Source of the DNA: an uncultured Pelagibacteraceae bacterium
GTDB lineage: Bacteria; Pseudomonadota; Alphaproteobacteria; Pelagibacterales; Pelagibacteraceae
Assembly: GCA_902620525.1 (NCBI GenBank)
Contig: CACNIK010000004.1
Coordinates: forward strand, 58,354 to 122,353
Direction of reading: 5' to 3'
Length of the DNA stretch: 64,000 nt
This document shows positions 8,958 through 17,896 of this stretch, piece after piece (positions within the stretch are counted from its first letter, which is position 1; each line of letters opens with the position of its first letter). A program made the translations under genes and the position numbers. Under the pieces are notes generated by a model. That model made no database searches and was not told where the DNA came from. It worked only from the letters and a program-made list of their open reading frames with translations.

Positions 8958-10021
8958 TATTCTATAATCCAGTTATCTCCATAAACATAAGTATATTTTT
9001 GATTGAAAGTTATATGAGCGCTTCCACTTGGAATTTCAGTAGAGGCTTTGGATAATATTTTAATAGTACCCCCATTACATTCTGTATCAATAATTTTATG
9101 TCTTCCAGTATTACTTACTCTTTTTATATTAACTGGAATCCCATCTTTTGAAAAATTTATAAATTCAGGTCTAATGCCTATTTGAGTTTTGCTAAAATTT
9201 GATTTTTTTATAGCTTTGTGACTTTGTATTTTTTGACCACTGAAATTTATTTCGCCATTTTTAATTTCACAAGGAAGTATATTCATTCCAGGTGAACCAA
9301 TAAAATGTCCAACAAAAGTATGTTTGGGTTTCTCAAATAATTCAACAGGAGTTCCAGTTTGAACGATTTGACCTTCATGCATGACTACAACTTGATCTGC
9401 AAAAGTTAGGGCTTCTGTTTGATCGTGTGTCACATAAATCATAGTACGATTAATTTTTTGGTGTAGTTCTTTTAATTTAGATCTTAAAACCCACTTTAAA
9501 TGTGGATCTATAACAGTTAATGGTTCATCAAACATAATTACATTTACATCTGATCTGACAAGTCCTCTACCTAAGGAAATTTTTTGTTTTCCATCAGCTG
9601 TTAAACCTGATGCTCTGTTATTTAATGTAGATGTCAATTCAAGCATCTTAGCAATTTCTTTAACTTTTGATGCGACTTCTGAGTCTGAAAGACCTCTATT
9701 TTTTAATGGGAAAGCTAAATTATCATATACAGACATGGTGTCATAAATGACTGGAAACTGAAATATTTGAGCAATATCTCTTTCAACGGGGTTAAGTGAT
9801 GTCATATCTTTATCATCAAATAAAACACTGCCCTTTGTTGGTTTTAATAAGCCTGAAACAATATTTAATAAAGTTGTCTTTCCACAACCAGATGGACCTA
9901 ATAATGCGTAAGCACCTCCGTCTTTCCAATCAATATTAACATCTCTTAAAGCCCAATCAGTATCGTTATTCTGTTTTTCTAAATAACTATGACTTAAATC
10001 TCTTAATGTAATTTTAGCCAT
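8957..10021 (-). CDS. glpT: Glycerol ABC transporter ATP-binding protein
   Basis: Walker A GPSGCGKTT, Walker B VIMFDEPL, H-loop YVTHDQTEA; degenerate signature LTADGKQ. Confidence 0.85.
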   Translation of the reverse strand: MAKITLRDLSHSYLEKQNNDTDWALRDVNIDWKDGGAYALLGPSGCGKTTLLNIVSGLLKPTKGSVLFDDKDMTSLNPVERDIAQIFQFPVIYDTMSVYDNLAFPLKNRGLSDSEVASKVKEIAKMLELTSTLNNRASGLTADGKQKISLGRGLVRSDVNVIMFDEPLTVIDPHLKWVLRSKLKELHQKINRTMIYVTHDQTEALTFADQVVVMHEGQIVQTGTPVELFEKPKHTFVGHFIGSPGMNILPCEIKNGEINFSGQKIQSHKAIKKSNFSKTQIGIRPEFINFSKDGIPVNIKRVSNTGRHKIIDTECNGGTIKILSKASTEIPSGSAHITFNQKYTYVYGDNWIIE

Positions 10022-11078
10022 TGTTTACCAATCTGTTATTTTGATCAAAATATAAAAACTCATCCGTGTTCATATATAGTTTAGTATCTTCTCCAACATT
10101 TTTTTGCTGGGTGCCATTAGACAATGAAACCCAGTTTAAATTTCCGTTAGTAAAGTGAATTAAGCTTTCTGATCCACTAAGTTCAGAAATTTGAACTTTA
10201 CCGTTAATCTCGACTGAATTATTTCCCTCTTTATAAGTAGTAATATTATGGGGTCTTATACCAATTTTATATGTGCCATCTTTAATTTTTGCTGATGATT
10301 TCCATTGAACATCATTATCTGTAAATTTACAATTATCACCTCTTTTTGTGATTTCAGCTATATTCATTGGTGGATCACTAAAAACTTTAGCTGAAATTAA
10401 ATTTTCAGGCTTATTATAAACCTCTAGAGTTTTACCATACTGAATAACTTTCCCTTCTAATAATGTCGCTGTATTTCCCCCAATCATTAAGGCATCTGAT
10501 GGCTCTGTTGTTGCATAAACAACAATGCAATCTCTATCTTCAAATAGTTTCGGTAATTCTTCTCTTAGTTCTTCTCTTAATTTAAAATCTAAATTTGCCA
10601 AAGGCTCATCTAATAAAATTAAATCTGAGTCCTTTACTAATGCTCTAGCAAGAGCAGTTCTTTGTTGTTGTCCGCCTGATAATTCATCAGGTTTTTTATT
10701 TAACATTGCTGATAATTTTAAAAGTTCAGCCACCTTTCCTACTCTTTGTTTAATCTCATCATCTTTAACTCCTGTAATAACCAAGGGGGAAGCAATATTT
10801 TCGTAAACTGTATAATTTGGATAATTTATAAATTGCTGATAAACCATAGAACAATTTCTTTTTTGTACTTTCATACCTGTAACATTTTTTCCATCAAACC
10901 ATATCTCACCTGAAGTTGGTTTATCTAACCCTGCCATTATTTGCATTAAAGTTGTCTTCCCAGCTAGTGTGGAACCGAGAAGTACATTTATTGTATTTTT
11001 CTTTAATTTAAGACTTGTAGGATGAATATGAGTATCTATTCCAACTTTTTTTTCTACATTTTTTAATTCTAGACTCAT
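10014..11078 (-). CDS. glpS: Glycerol ABC transporter ATP-binding protein
   Basis: Walker A GSTLAGKTT, signature LSGGQQQRTALARAL, Walker B LILLDEPLANLD; H-loop replaced by YATTEPSDA. Confidence 0.85.
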   Translation of the reverse strand: MSLELKNVEKKVGIDTHIHPTSLKLKKNTINVLLGSTLAGKTTLMQIMAGLDKPTSGEIWFDGKNVTGMKVQKRNCSMVYQQFINYPNYTVYENIASPLVITGVKDDEIKQRVGKVAELLKLSAMLNKKPDELSGGQQQRTALARALVKDSDLILLDEPLANLDFKLREELREELPKLFEDRDCIVVYATTEPSDALMIGGNTATLLEGKVIQYGKTLEVYNKPENLISAKVFSDPPMNIAEITKRGDNCKFTDNDVQWKSSAKIKDGTYKIGIRPHNITTYKEGNNSVEINGKVQISELSGSESLIHFTNGNLNWVSLSNGTQQKNVGEDTKLYMNTDEFLYFDQNNRLVNNG

Positions 11079-11099
11079 AATTTAAAATTTAGTTTTAAA

Positions 11100-11126
11100 A
11101 AAAGGGGGCAGCAAGTGCCCCCTTTT
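11100..11126 (-). terminator. Hairpin with flanking A/T tracts between glpV and glpS
   Basis: aaaaGGGGGCA-gcaag-TGCCCCCtttt; 7-bp GC-rich stem extended by A-T pairs. Confidence 0.75.
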
Positions 11127-11146
11127 CAATTTAGATTAACCTCTTA

Positions 11147-12877
11147 CTATTTCCAAGCTTTCGCGTACGGAACAGTTTTTCCTTGAGGTTTCTCATCACG
11201 TTTAGCTTTTGGTGAACCTTTCTTATTTAACCAATAAGAAGCTTCTCTTGGTTTATTAAGTCTTGGTCCACATCCACCGTATGCATTGCTACCTTTGTCA
11301 GCAGCTTCCATACGAGACATTACTAAGTCCATCTCTTCTGCAAGACGATCCATAGCTTGTTGTGGAGTAAACGCACCTGAGTTTACATCTCCAATTTGTT
11401 GCCACCAGATTTGTGCAAGTTTCGGATAGTCCGGAACATTTACACCTGTTGGTGACCAAATATTTCTGTTGTTTGATCTGTAGAACTCAACTAGTCCACC
11501 AAGTGCTGGTGCTCTTTCTGTGAAAGATTTGTGGTCTATTGAACTATCTCTAATGATAGTTAAACCTACGTGACTTTTCTTAAGATCTACTGTTTTTGAT
11601 ACAACGAATTGAGCGTACAACCATGCAGCTTTTCTATTTTTAACTGGTGTAGACTTAAATAAAGTCCATGATCCAGCATCTTGATATCCAAGCTTCATGC
11701 CTTCTTCCCAATAAGGTCCTTTTGGTGATGGACCCATTCTCCATAACGGCATTCCTTTATCATCAACAACTTTGTTGTTAGGATTTTTTCCTACTAAAGA
11801 AGCTGTGAATGCTGTGTACCAGAAGATTTGCTGAGCAACGTTTCCAGAAGATAGTGACGGTAGAGACTGATAGAAGTCCATAGCCGCAGCACCTGGAGGT
11901 GCGTAGTTTCTTAACCACTCATCCCATTTTCTGATTGCGTATACAGCAGCAGGACCATTTGCAGCTCCACCTCTTGTTACTGAAGCTCCAACAGGGTTAC
12001 AAGAACCTTTTTCCATTCTTATTCCCCACTCGTCCACTGGTATTCCATTAGGTTTTCCAACATCACCTGCTCCAGCCATTGATAACCACGCGTCAGTCAT
12101 TCTCCAACCTAAGTCAGGAGCTCTTTTACCGTAGTCCATGTGACCGTATATTCTTACACCATCAATATTTTTCACATCTTCTGAAAAATATTTTGCGATG
12201 TCTTCATATGCAGACCAATTTAAAGGTACACCTAAATCGTAACCGTATTTGGCTTTAAAACCTTTTTTGATTTCAGGTCTGTCAAACCAATCTTTTCTAA
12301 ACCAATAAAGGTTAGCAAATTGTTGGTCAGGCATTTGGTATAGGTCGCCATCTGGACCTGTAGTAAACTGTTTACCAATAAAATCGTCTAAGTCTAAAGT
12401 TGGCAAAGTAACATCTTTACCTTCTCCAGCCATCCATTTCGTTAGGTTTACAGCTTGTTGCATTCTAGCGTGAGTACCAATCAAATCTGAGTCATTGATG
12501 TACGCATCGTAAATACTTACGTTAGTTTGCATCTGTGTTTGTACTGCCATTACTACGTCACCTTCTCCAAGTAACTGATGATTTACTTTAATCCCAGTAA
12601 TTTCTTCAAAAGCTTTTGTTAAAACTTTTGATTCATACTCGTGAGTAGGAATAGTTTCTGACAATACTTTAATAGACATTCCTTTGAACGGCTTTGCAGC
12701 ATCGTGAAACCATTGTAGTTCTTTCTCTCTTTCTTTTGCAGAAAGCGTAGAAAGACTAAACTCACCATTAGACCATTTCTTAATTGCAGCCATGTGACCG
12801 TCTGCAATCGCATTCGAAATGGTAAGTATAGAAAATGAAACAGCAACAGCTATTATAGTTTTCAATGTTTTAAACAT
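11147..12877 (-). CDS. glpV: Glycerol ABC transporter substrate-binding protein
   Basis: 576 aa, N-terminal signal peptide (ILTISNAIADGH), DLYQMPDQQFANLYWFRKDWFDRPE; heads the transporter operon. Confidence 0.85.
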   Translation of the reverse strand: MFKTLKTIIAVAVSFSILTISNAIADGHMAAIKKWSNGEFSLSTLSAKEREKELQWFHDAAKPFKGMSIKVLSETIPTHEYESKVLTKAFEEITGIKVNHQLLGEGDVVMAVQTQMQTNVSIYDAYINDSDLIGTHARMQQAVNLTKWMAGEGKDVTLPTLDLDDFIGKQFTTGPDGDLYQMPDQQFANLYWFRKDWFDRPEIKKGFKAKYGYDLGVPLNWSAYEDIAKYFSEDVKNIDGVRIYGHMDYGKRAPDLGWRMTDAWLSMAGAGDVGKPNGIPVDEWGIRMEKGSCNPVGASVTRGGAANGPAAVYAIRKWDEWLRNYAPPGAAAMDFYQSLPSLSSGNVAQQIFWYTAFTASLVGKNPNNKVVDDKGMPLWRMGPSPKGPYWEEGMKLGYQDAGSWTLFKSTPVKNRKAAWLYAQFVVSKTVDLKKSHVGLTIIRDSSIDHKSFTERAPALGGLVEFYRSNNRNIWSPTGVNVPDYPKLAQIWWQQIGDVNSGAFTPQQAMDRLAEEMDLVMSRMEAADKGSNAYGGCGPRLNKPREASYWLNKKGSPKAKRDEKPQGKTVPYAKAWK

Positions 12878-12974
12878 TAATTCCCCTCTGTTGTTTGTTA
12901 ATTTATTAATTGAAGCAAAATAGAACTTAATTGTACAGACTTAATTCTTAAAATTTATACAACTATAAATTGAT

Positions 12975-14456
12975 TTAATTAATGAGTGCTCTTTTAATAG
13001 CCTTTGACCAGCCTAACAGAAGGGATTTTCTGTCGCTGTTTTTCATTTTAGGAGTAAATTTTTTCTCAAGGCTCCAATTTTTAGAAATATCTTTTAAAGA
13101 TTTATACACTCCAATTTTTAATCCAGCCATGAATGCTGCGCCTAGTGCTGTAGTTTCATGAACTTTAGGTCTATAGACTTTGACGTTCACTATGTCTGAT
13201 AAAAATTGTGAGAACCAATTATTCATGACCATTCCTCCATCTACTTTAACCATTCTTGGTCGCAAACCATCGTGTTTCATTGCTTCAAAGAGGTCATGTG
13301 TCTGATATGCCACTGACTCTATCGTGGCCCTTACTATTTCCTTCGGACCTGTATCTCTTGTTAATCCACTTAAAACTCCTCTTGAGTTTTGATTCCAATA
13401 TGGCGCACCCATACCTGTAAAGGCTGGAACTAAATAGACATCTTTATTATCTTTTAAAGACTTTAAAATCTTTTCAGTTTCATAAGCTTTTTTAAAGAAT
13501 TTCATTCGATCTCTTAGCCACTGAACACCTGCTCCTGCGATAAAAATAGATCCTTCCATAGCATAAGTAGTTTTTCCGTTAATTCTATATCCAATTGTAG
13601 TGAGTAGTCTATTTTTGGAATAAATTTTTTTGTAACCAGTATTTAATAATACAAAAGCTCCTGTTCCATAAGTGCTCTTTAATGAGCCTGGTTCAAAACA
13701 GCATTGACCAATTGATGCAGACTGTTGATCTCCCACAACTCCAGTAATTGGTATCGATTTGCCTGTAATTGATGGATGTGTAGAACCATAATCATCAGCG
13801 CAATTTTTTACTTCAGGAAGAATATGTTTTTTAATTTTTAATATATTTAAGATTGTATCGTCCCATTTGTTTGTTGATATATTAAAAATCATAGTTCTAC
13901 TTGCGTTTGTTGCATCGGTTGCATGGACTTTGCCTTTGGTTAATCTCCAAATCAAGAAGCTATCGATTGTTCCAAAAAGAAGTTGTTTTTTATTCATCAA
14001 TTTTCTGGCTAATGAGACATTATCTAATATCCATTTTATTTTTGTTCCTGAAAAATATGAGTCAATTGGCAAGCCTGTTTTATTGAAAATAAGAGTTTCT
14101 TTGTTTTGTTTTTTTAACTTTTTACAATATTCAGCCTGTCTACGGTCTTGCCAAACTATGGCTTTATAAATTGGTTTGCCCGTTTTTTTATCCCATAAAA
14201 CTGTAGTCTCTCTTTGATTGGTAATTCCAATTGCTAATATCTTTCCCTTTAATTTTTTAGCTTTTAAAATAACATTTTTTAAAACTTTTTTTGTAGTATT
14301 CCAAATTTCTTCTGGGTTATGCTCTACCCATCCACTTTTTGGAAAATATTGTGTAAATTCTTTTTGAGAAGAAAAAACTGGCTTACCTTTTAAATCAAAA
14401 AGTATCGCTCTATTTGAAGTGGTTCCGGCGTCTATAGAAATAATAAATTTTCTCAT
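12975..14456 (-). CDS. glpK: Glycerol kinase
   Basis: SIDAGTTSNRAILFD, GITNQRETTVLWDKKTGKPIYKAIVWQDRR, VDGGMVMNNWFSQFLSDI. Confidence 0.96.
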   Translation of the reverse strand: MRKFIISIDAGTTSNRAILFDLKGKPVFSSQKEFTQYFPKSGWVEHNPEEIWNTTKKVLKNVILKAKKLKGKILAIGITNQRETTVLWDKKTGKPIYKAIVWQDRRQAEYCKKLKKQNKETLIFNKTGLPIDSYFSGTKIKWILDNVSLARKLMNKKQLLFGTIDSFLIWRLTKGKVHATDATNASRTMIFNISTNKWDDTILNILKIKKHILPEVKNCADDYGSTHPSITGKSIPITGVVGDQQSASIGQCCFEPGSLKSTYGTGAFVLLNTGYKKIYSKNRLLTTIGYRINGKTTYAMEGSIFIAGAGVQWLRDRMKFFKKAYETEKILKSLKDNKDVYLVPAFTGMGAPYWNQNSRGVLSGLTRDTGPKEIVRATIESVAYQTHDLFEAMKHDGLRPRMVKVDGGMVMNNWFSQFLSDIVNVKVYRPKVHETTALGAAFMAGLKIGVYKSLKDISKNWSLEKKFTPKMKNSDRKSLLLGWSKAIKRALIN

Positions 14457-14478
14457 ACTTATTTATTTAAAATTTTTT

Positions 14479-15525
14479 TCACCTGAATAACTCCCATTTA
14501 AGATTAAGTTTTTTATCCTCTACAATAGCATTGATCATGCCAAGCATTAAAGGTAATTTTTTTTCATCAAAATCCTTATTAACTTTTTTTGCGATTTCTT
14601 TTGCCAAATCAGCTCCCTCGACTGTAACATTTTCCATTTTTGTTTTTTTTGCTTCTGAGAATGTTAAGCCTTCCCCAATATAAGATCCCATTTTAGCATT
14701 TCTGCCACCTCCTGAACTTACGTAAAGATCTCCCAGGCCTGCTAAGCCTTTTACTGTTTCCTTTTTTCCTTTTAAGTGTTCTACAAATACTTCCATTTCA
14801 TATATCGATTGTTTTATTAATGCTGAAGATGTATTCAAATAGTTTTTTTCTCTTACGTCATTTGAGATGTTGTCACTACATAAGCCCTTCGCGGCACCAA
14901 CTGCCATGGAAAATATATTTTTTATTGCAGCTGAAACTTCTACACCATTTATGTCGTCTGAAAAAGAAGTGTGATAATAGCTAGTGTTTAACATATCGGC
15001 AATTTCTTTTGCTGTTTTAATATCTTCATTAGCTATAACAACACTGCTATGAACTCGATTAGCTAATCCTGCGGCAAGACACGGACCTCCTACAGCAGAT
15101 ATATTAACTTTATTTATTCCATTTGCAGATAATAATCTTTTTAGCTTATCAACCAGCAACTCATAATTATTATTGAAAATACTCAATCCTTTTGTGAGCA
15201 TAAGTATATTTGGAATATTTTTATCTTTAAAAATTTTACTTAATTGTTCTGAAACCCATTCAATACCTTTAGAACTTATTCCTAAAACAATTAAATCAGC
15301 ACCGTTATTTAGTAAACTGTTAAAATTATCAAATTTATAAATTTTGATTTTCTTATCTAATTTTACATTCAACCCGGGATGAAAATTTTCATTAGCTTTT
15401 ACACTATCAATAAAGTCATTTTCTAAATGCGTGCCTACAATGTTTACATCATGATTATTATCTATACAGGGTATAGCAAAAGCTGATCCCATAGCGCCAG
15501 CACCGATGATAATGATCTTTGACAT
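14479..15525 (-). CDS. NAD(P)-dependent glycerol-3-phosphate dehydrogenase (GpsA family)
   Basis: IIIIGAGAMGSAFAIP, SAAIKNIFSMAVGAAKG, GLAGLGDLYVSSGGGRNAKMG; follows glpK. Confidence 0.85.
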   Translation of the reverse strand: MSKIIIIGAGAMGSAFAIPCIDNNHDVNIVGTHLENDFIDSVKANENFHPGLNVKLDKKIKIYKFDNFNSLLNNGADLIVLGISSKGIEWVSEQLSKIFKDKNIPNILMLTKGLSIFNNNYELLVDKLKRLLSANGINKVNISAVGGPCLAAGLANRVHSSVVIANEDIKTAKEIADMLNTSYYHTSFSDDINGVEVSAAIKNIFSMAVGAAKGLCSDNISNDVREKNYLNTSSALIKQSIYEMEVFVEHLKGKKETVKGLAGLGDLYVSSGGGRNAKMGSYIGEGLTFSEAKKTKMENVTVEGADLAKEIAKKVNKDFDEKKLPLMLGMINAIVEDKKLNLKWELFR

Positions 15526-15527
15526 AT

Positions 15528-16940
15528 TTATTCTTTAAATAAAAGTTTTTTGAACAAAATTAAAATAGATATTAACTCAATTTTTCCAATAATCATAAAT
15601 ATAATTAAAAATAATTTTGTACTATTCAAAAGATTTACAAAATTGATATCGCTCATGCCATATAATGAGGAATTTGTAGTATTTGTTAATGTAAGTATAG
15701 ATAGTTTAAAAGAACTTTCAAAATTTATGTTATCTAAAACTAGTATGCTCGATAAGATAAAAATACTAACAAAAAAGGATATAAAAATTAAAAAGGATAA
15801 GTTTATTATTTGATTATCTATTTTTTTTTCAGAATAGAAAATTGAATTGTTAAAAACATTATTAGGTCTTACTAGTCTTATTATTTCTGCTGCTGCTGAT
15901 TTTATCAATATATAAATTCTTATAAACTTTATTCCAGAAGAATTTGAGATTAATGATCCACCCATCGCACATAAAAAAATAAAAATAATTGTTCCACTAC
16001 TTGACTTTGTGAAAGAAATACCAGAATTGCTTATACTTGAAATTATATTGATAAAAATTTCACTAATTTCTTCATTTTTTAAAGAATAAAACATTGCAAG
16101 AGATAAGATTAAAATGAACGCTAATAAAAATAAATCTTCTTGATGGTCGTTAATAATTCTCCTTTTATTAAACAAATTAAATAGGAAAAAAATATTAATT
16201 GTCGGGATAAGAAGAGTTATTGCTAGAATATAACGATTATCTTTTAAAAATATTTGGTCTAAATTATTAGTAGGAAGAAAACCCCCATTTGAAATAACTG
16301 TCATTGAAAGATTCAACGAATTAAATAATCTTACATTTCCTATACTTAATATTATTAAAATTAATAATGTTAATAACGAATAAACTAAAAAAATTTGAAG
16401 TAAAATATTTTTGGTGTTGAATTTTGAAAAAGAACCCATATTTCCTGTGAACACCAACTGATTTAACCTAAAATTGTATTGATTGTTTGAAAAAATAATT
16501 ATTAAAAATATAAGAAAATATAAACCTCCTATCCACTGTGAAGAAGATCTCCATAATATTAAAGTTGGATCTAAATATTTAATATTTTCAAATATAGAAA
16601 ATCCAGTAGATGTTATTCCTGAAAAGCTCTCAAAAACTGAGTCAAGAAAGGTAATTTGGTAATTGCTCAAATAGTAAGGTAAAGCGATAAAAAAAGATGA
16701 AATAAAATATACTAAAATGATTAATAACAATTGCTCGTAAAAGTTAATTTTTTTAATAGAATTTTTACCGTAATAACAAAAAAAAGATCCGGTAACCAAA
16801 GTAAGAAAAAAAGTTACAGTGTAAGAGTCTATGCTTAAAAAGTAATCAAAATATGTTGAATAAAGAATATTTAAAAAAGAGAGTCCAGACAGAGGAAAGA
16901 TAAAAAGACCTAAATAAAATAGAATAGCTTTATAATTCAT
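15528..16940 (-). CDS. TrkH-family potassium uptake protein
   Basis: Multi-TM; SVFESFSGITSTGFSIF, LRSSSQWIGGLYFL, NGGFLPTN, GGSLISNSSGIKFIR selectivity-type repeats; likely start MNYKAILF (16940), not 16985. Confidence 0.75.
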   Translation of the reverse strand: MNYKAILFYLGLFIFPLSGLSFLNILYSTYFDYFLSIDSYTVTFFLTLVTGSFFCYYGKNSIKKINFYEQLLLIILVYFISSFFIALPYYLSNYQITFLDSVFESFSGITSTGFSIFENIKYLDPTLILWRSSSQWIGGLYFLIFLIIIFSNNQYNFRLNQLVFTGNMGSFSKFNTKNILLQIFLVYSLLTLLILIILSIGNVRLFNSLNLSMTVISNGGFLPTNNLDQIFLKDNRYILAITLLIPTINIFFLFNLFNKRRIINDHQEDLFLLAFILILSLAMFYSLKNEEISEIFINIISSISNSGISFTKSSSGTIIFIFLCAMGGSLISNSSGIKFIRIYILIKSAAAEIIRLVRPNNVFNNSIFYSEKKIDNQIINLSFLIFISFFVSIFILSSILVLDNINFESSFKLSILTLTNTTNSSLYGMSDINFVNLLNSTKLFLIIFMIIGKIELISILILFKKLLFKE

Positions 16941-16950
16941 GTGAATATTA

Positions 16951-17727
16951 TTATCTTCTTGAACTTTGCTGTCTCTTAATCTCACTTCTAATTCTTTTAA
17001 TTAAACTTCTGCTAGTATCAAACAATAGCTTAATATTTATTTTTTTATTTCTATGAATAGATAAACTTTTAACATTTCTTAATTCTACATTATCAGCAAC
17101 AGCTGCTATTGGTCTTTTTTTTGAATTTAAGTTTTTTATTTTTACTATTGACTTATTAGAAATAATTTTTCCTTTCCACCTTCTGGGTCTAAAAGGGCTG
17201 ATAGGAGTAATGGCTAACTTTCCAGAATTTAAAGATAAAATTGGCCCATGAACAGAAAGATTGTATGCGGTGCTCCCAGCAGGTGTTGAAACAAGCACTC
17301 CATCACCGATTAGTTTCTTTATAATTTGTTTTTTTCCTACTGAAATATTAAGAGAGGCAGTTTGTTTACTTTGTCTAAAAATTGAAATTTCATTTATTGC
17401 TAATAATTTTTTTTTCAAACCATTTCCATACGAGCAATTTACAGAGAGGCTACTTATAGTGGTCTTTTTTGATTTTAATATCTTTCGCTCAAGATAATCA
17501 ATGTTTGAATTGTTCATCAAAAATCCGAAGGTTCCACAATTAACACCATAAAATGGCTTATTAAATTTGTAATATTTTTTTAAATTCTTCAACATAAAAC
17601 CGTCACCACCAAAAACAACAATACAAGAAGATTTCAGAGGAGAAAAATTTTTAAATATTTTAGAAAGTTTTTTTTTAAAGTTTTGTGATTTTTTATTTTT
17701 GTCGAAAACGAAATGGAATTTATTCAT
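16951..17727 (-). CDS. nadK: NAD kinase
   Basis: VVFGGDGFMLKNLKKY, YGVNCGTFGFLMN, GDGVLVSTPAGSTAYNLSVHGPIL, PISPFRPRRW. Confidence 0.92.
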   Translation of the reverse strand: MNKFHFVFDKNKKSQNFKKKLSKIFKNFSPLKSSCIVVFGGDGFMLKNLKKYYKFNKPFYGVNCGTFGFLMNNSNIDYLERKILKSKKTTISSLSVNCSYGNGLKKKLLAINEISIFRQSKQTASLNISVGKKQIIKKLIGDGVLVSTPAGSTAYNLSVHGPILSLNSGKLAITPISPFRPRRWKGKIISNKSIVKIKNLNSKKRPIAAVADNVELRNVKSLSIHRNKKINIKLLFDTSRSLIKRIRSEIKRQQSSRR

Positions 17728-17732
17728 ATTAG

Positions 17733-17818
17733 TGGTGCCCTCGGCCAGACTCGAACTGGCACTCCCAAAAGGGCAAGGATTTTAAGTCCTTTGTGTCTAC
17801 CAATTTCACCACGAGGGC
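17733..17818 (-). tRNA. tRNA-Leu(TAA), CCA encoded
   Basis: Reverse strand GCCCTCGTGGTGAAATTGGTAGACACAAAGGACTTAAAATCCTTGCCC...GTTCGAGTCTGGCCGAGGGCACCA; acceptor stem GCCCTCG/CGAGGGC, anticodon loop CTTAAAA. Confidence 0.97.
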
Positions 17819-17896
17819 TTTAGTCATAATTTGTTGATATTGTTAATATATTAATACATTAGAGTTTTAAAGAAATAAAAATAATTTATTTAAGCA

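Noticed and set aside
6941-12877. Ugp-type sn-glycerol-3-phosphate transporter
   Set aside because: Two different ATPases, a DUF2160 membrane protein, a 576-aa binding protein and linked glpK fit the GlpSTPQ/V glycerol importer better.
16941-16985. Extended N-terminus of the TrkH-like ORF (MRLRDSKVQEDNNIH...) overlapping nadK
   Set aside because: Hydrophilic leader lacking homology pattern; MNYKAILFYLG at 16940 is the natural membrane-protein start.
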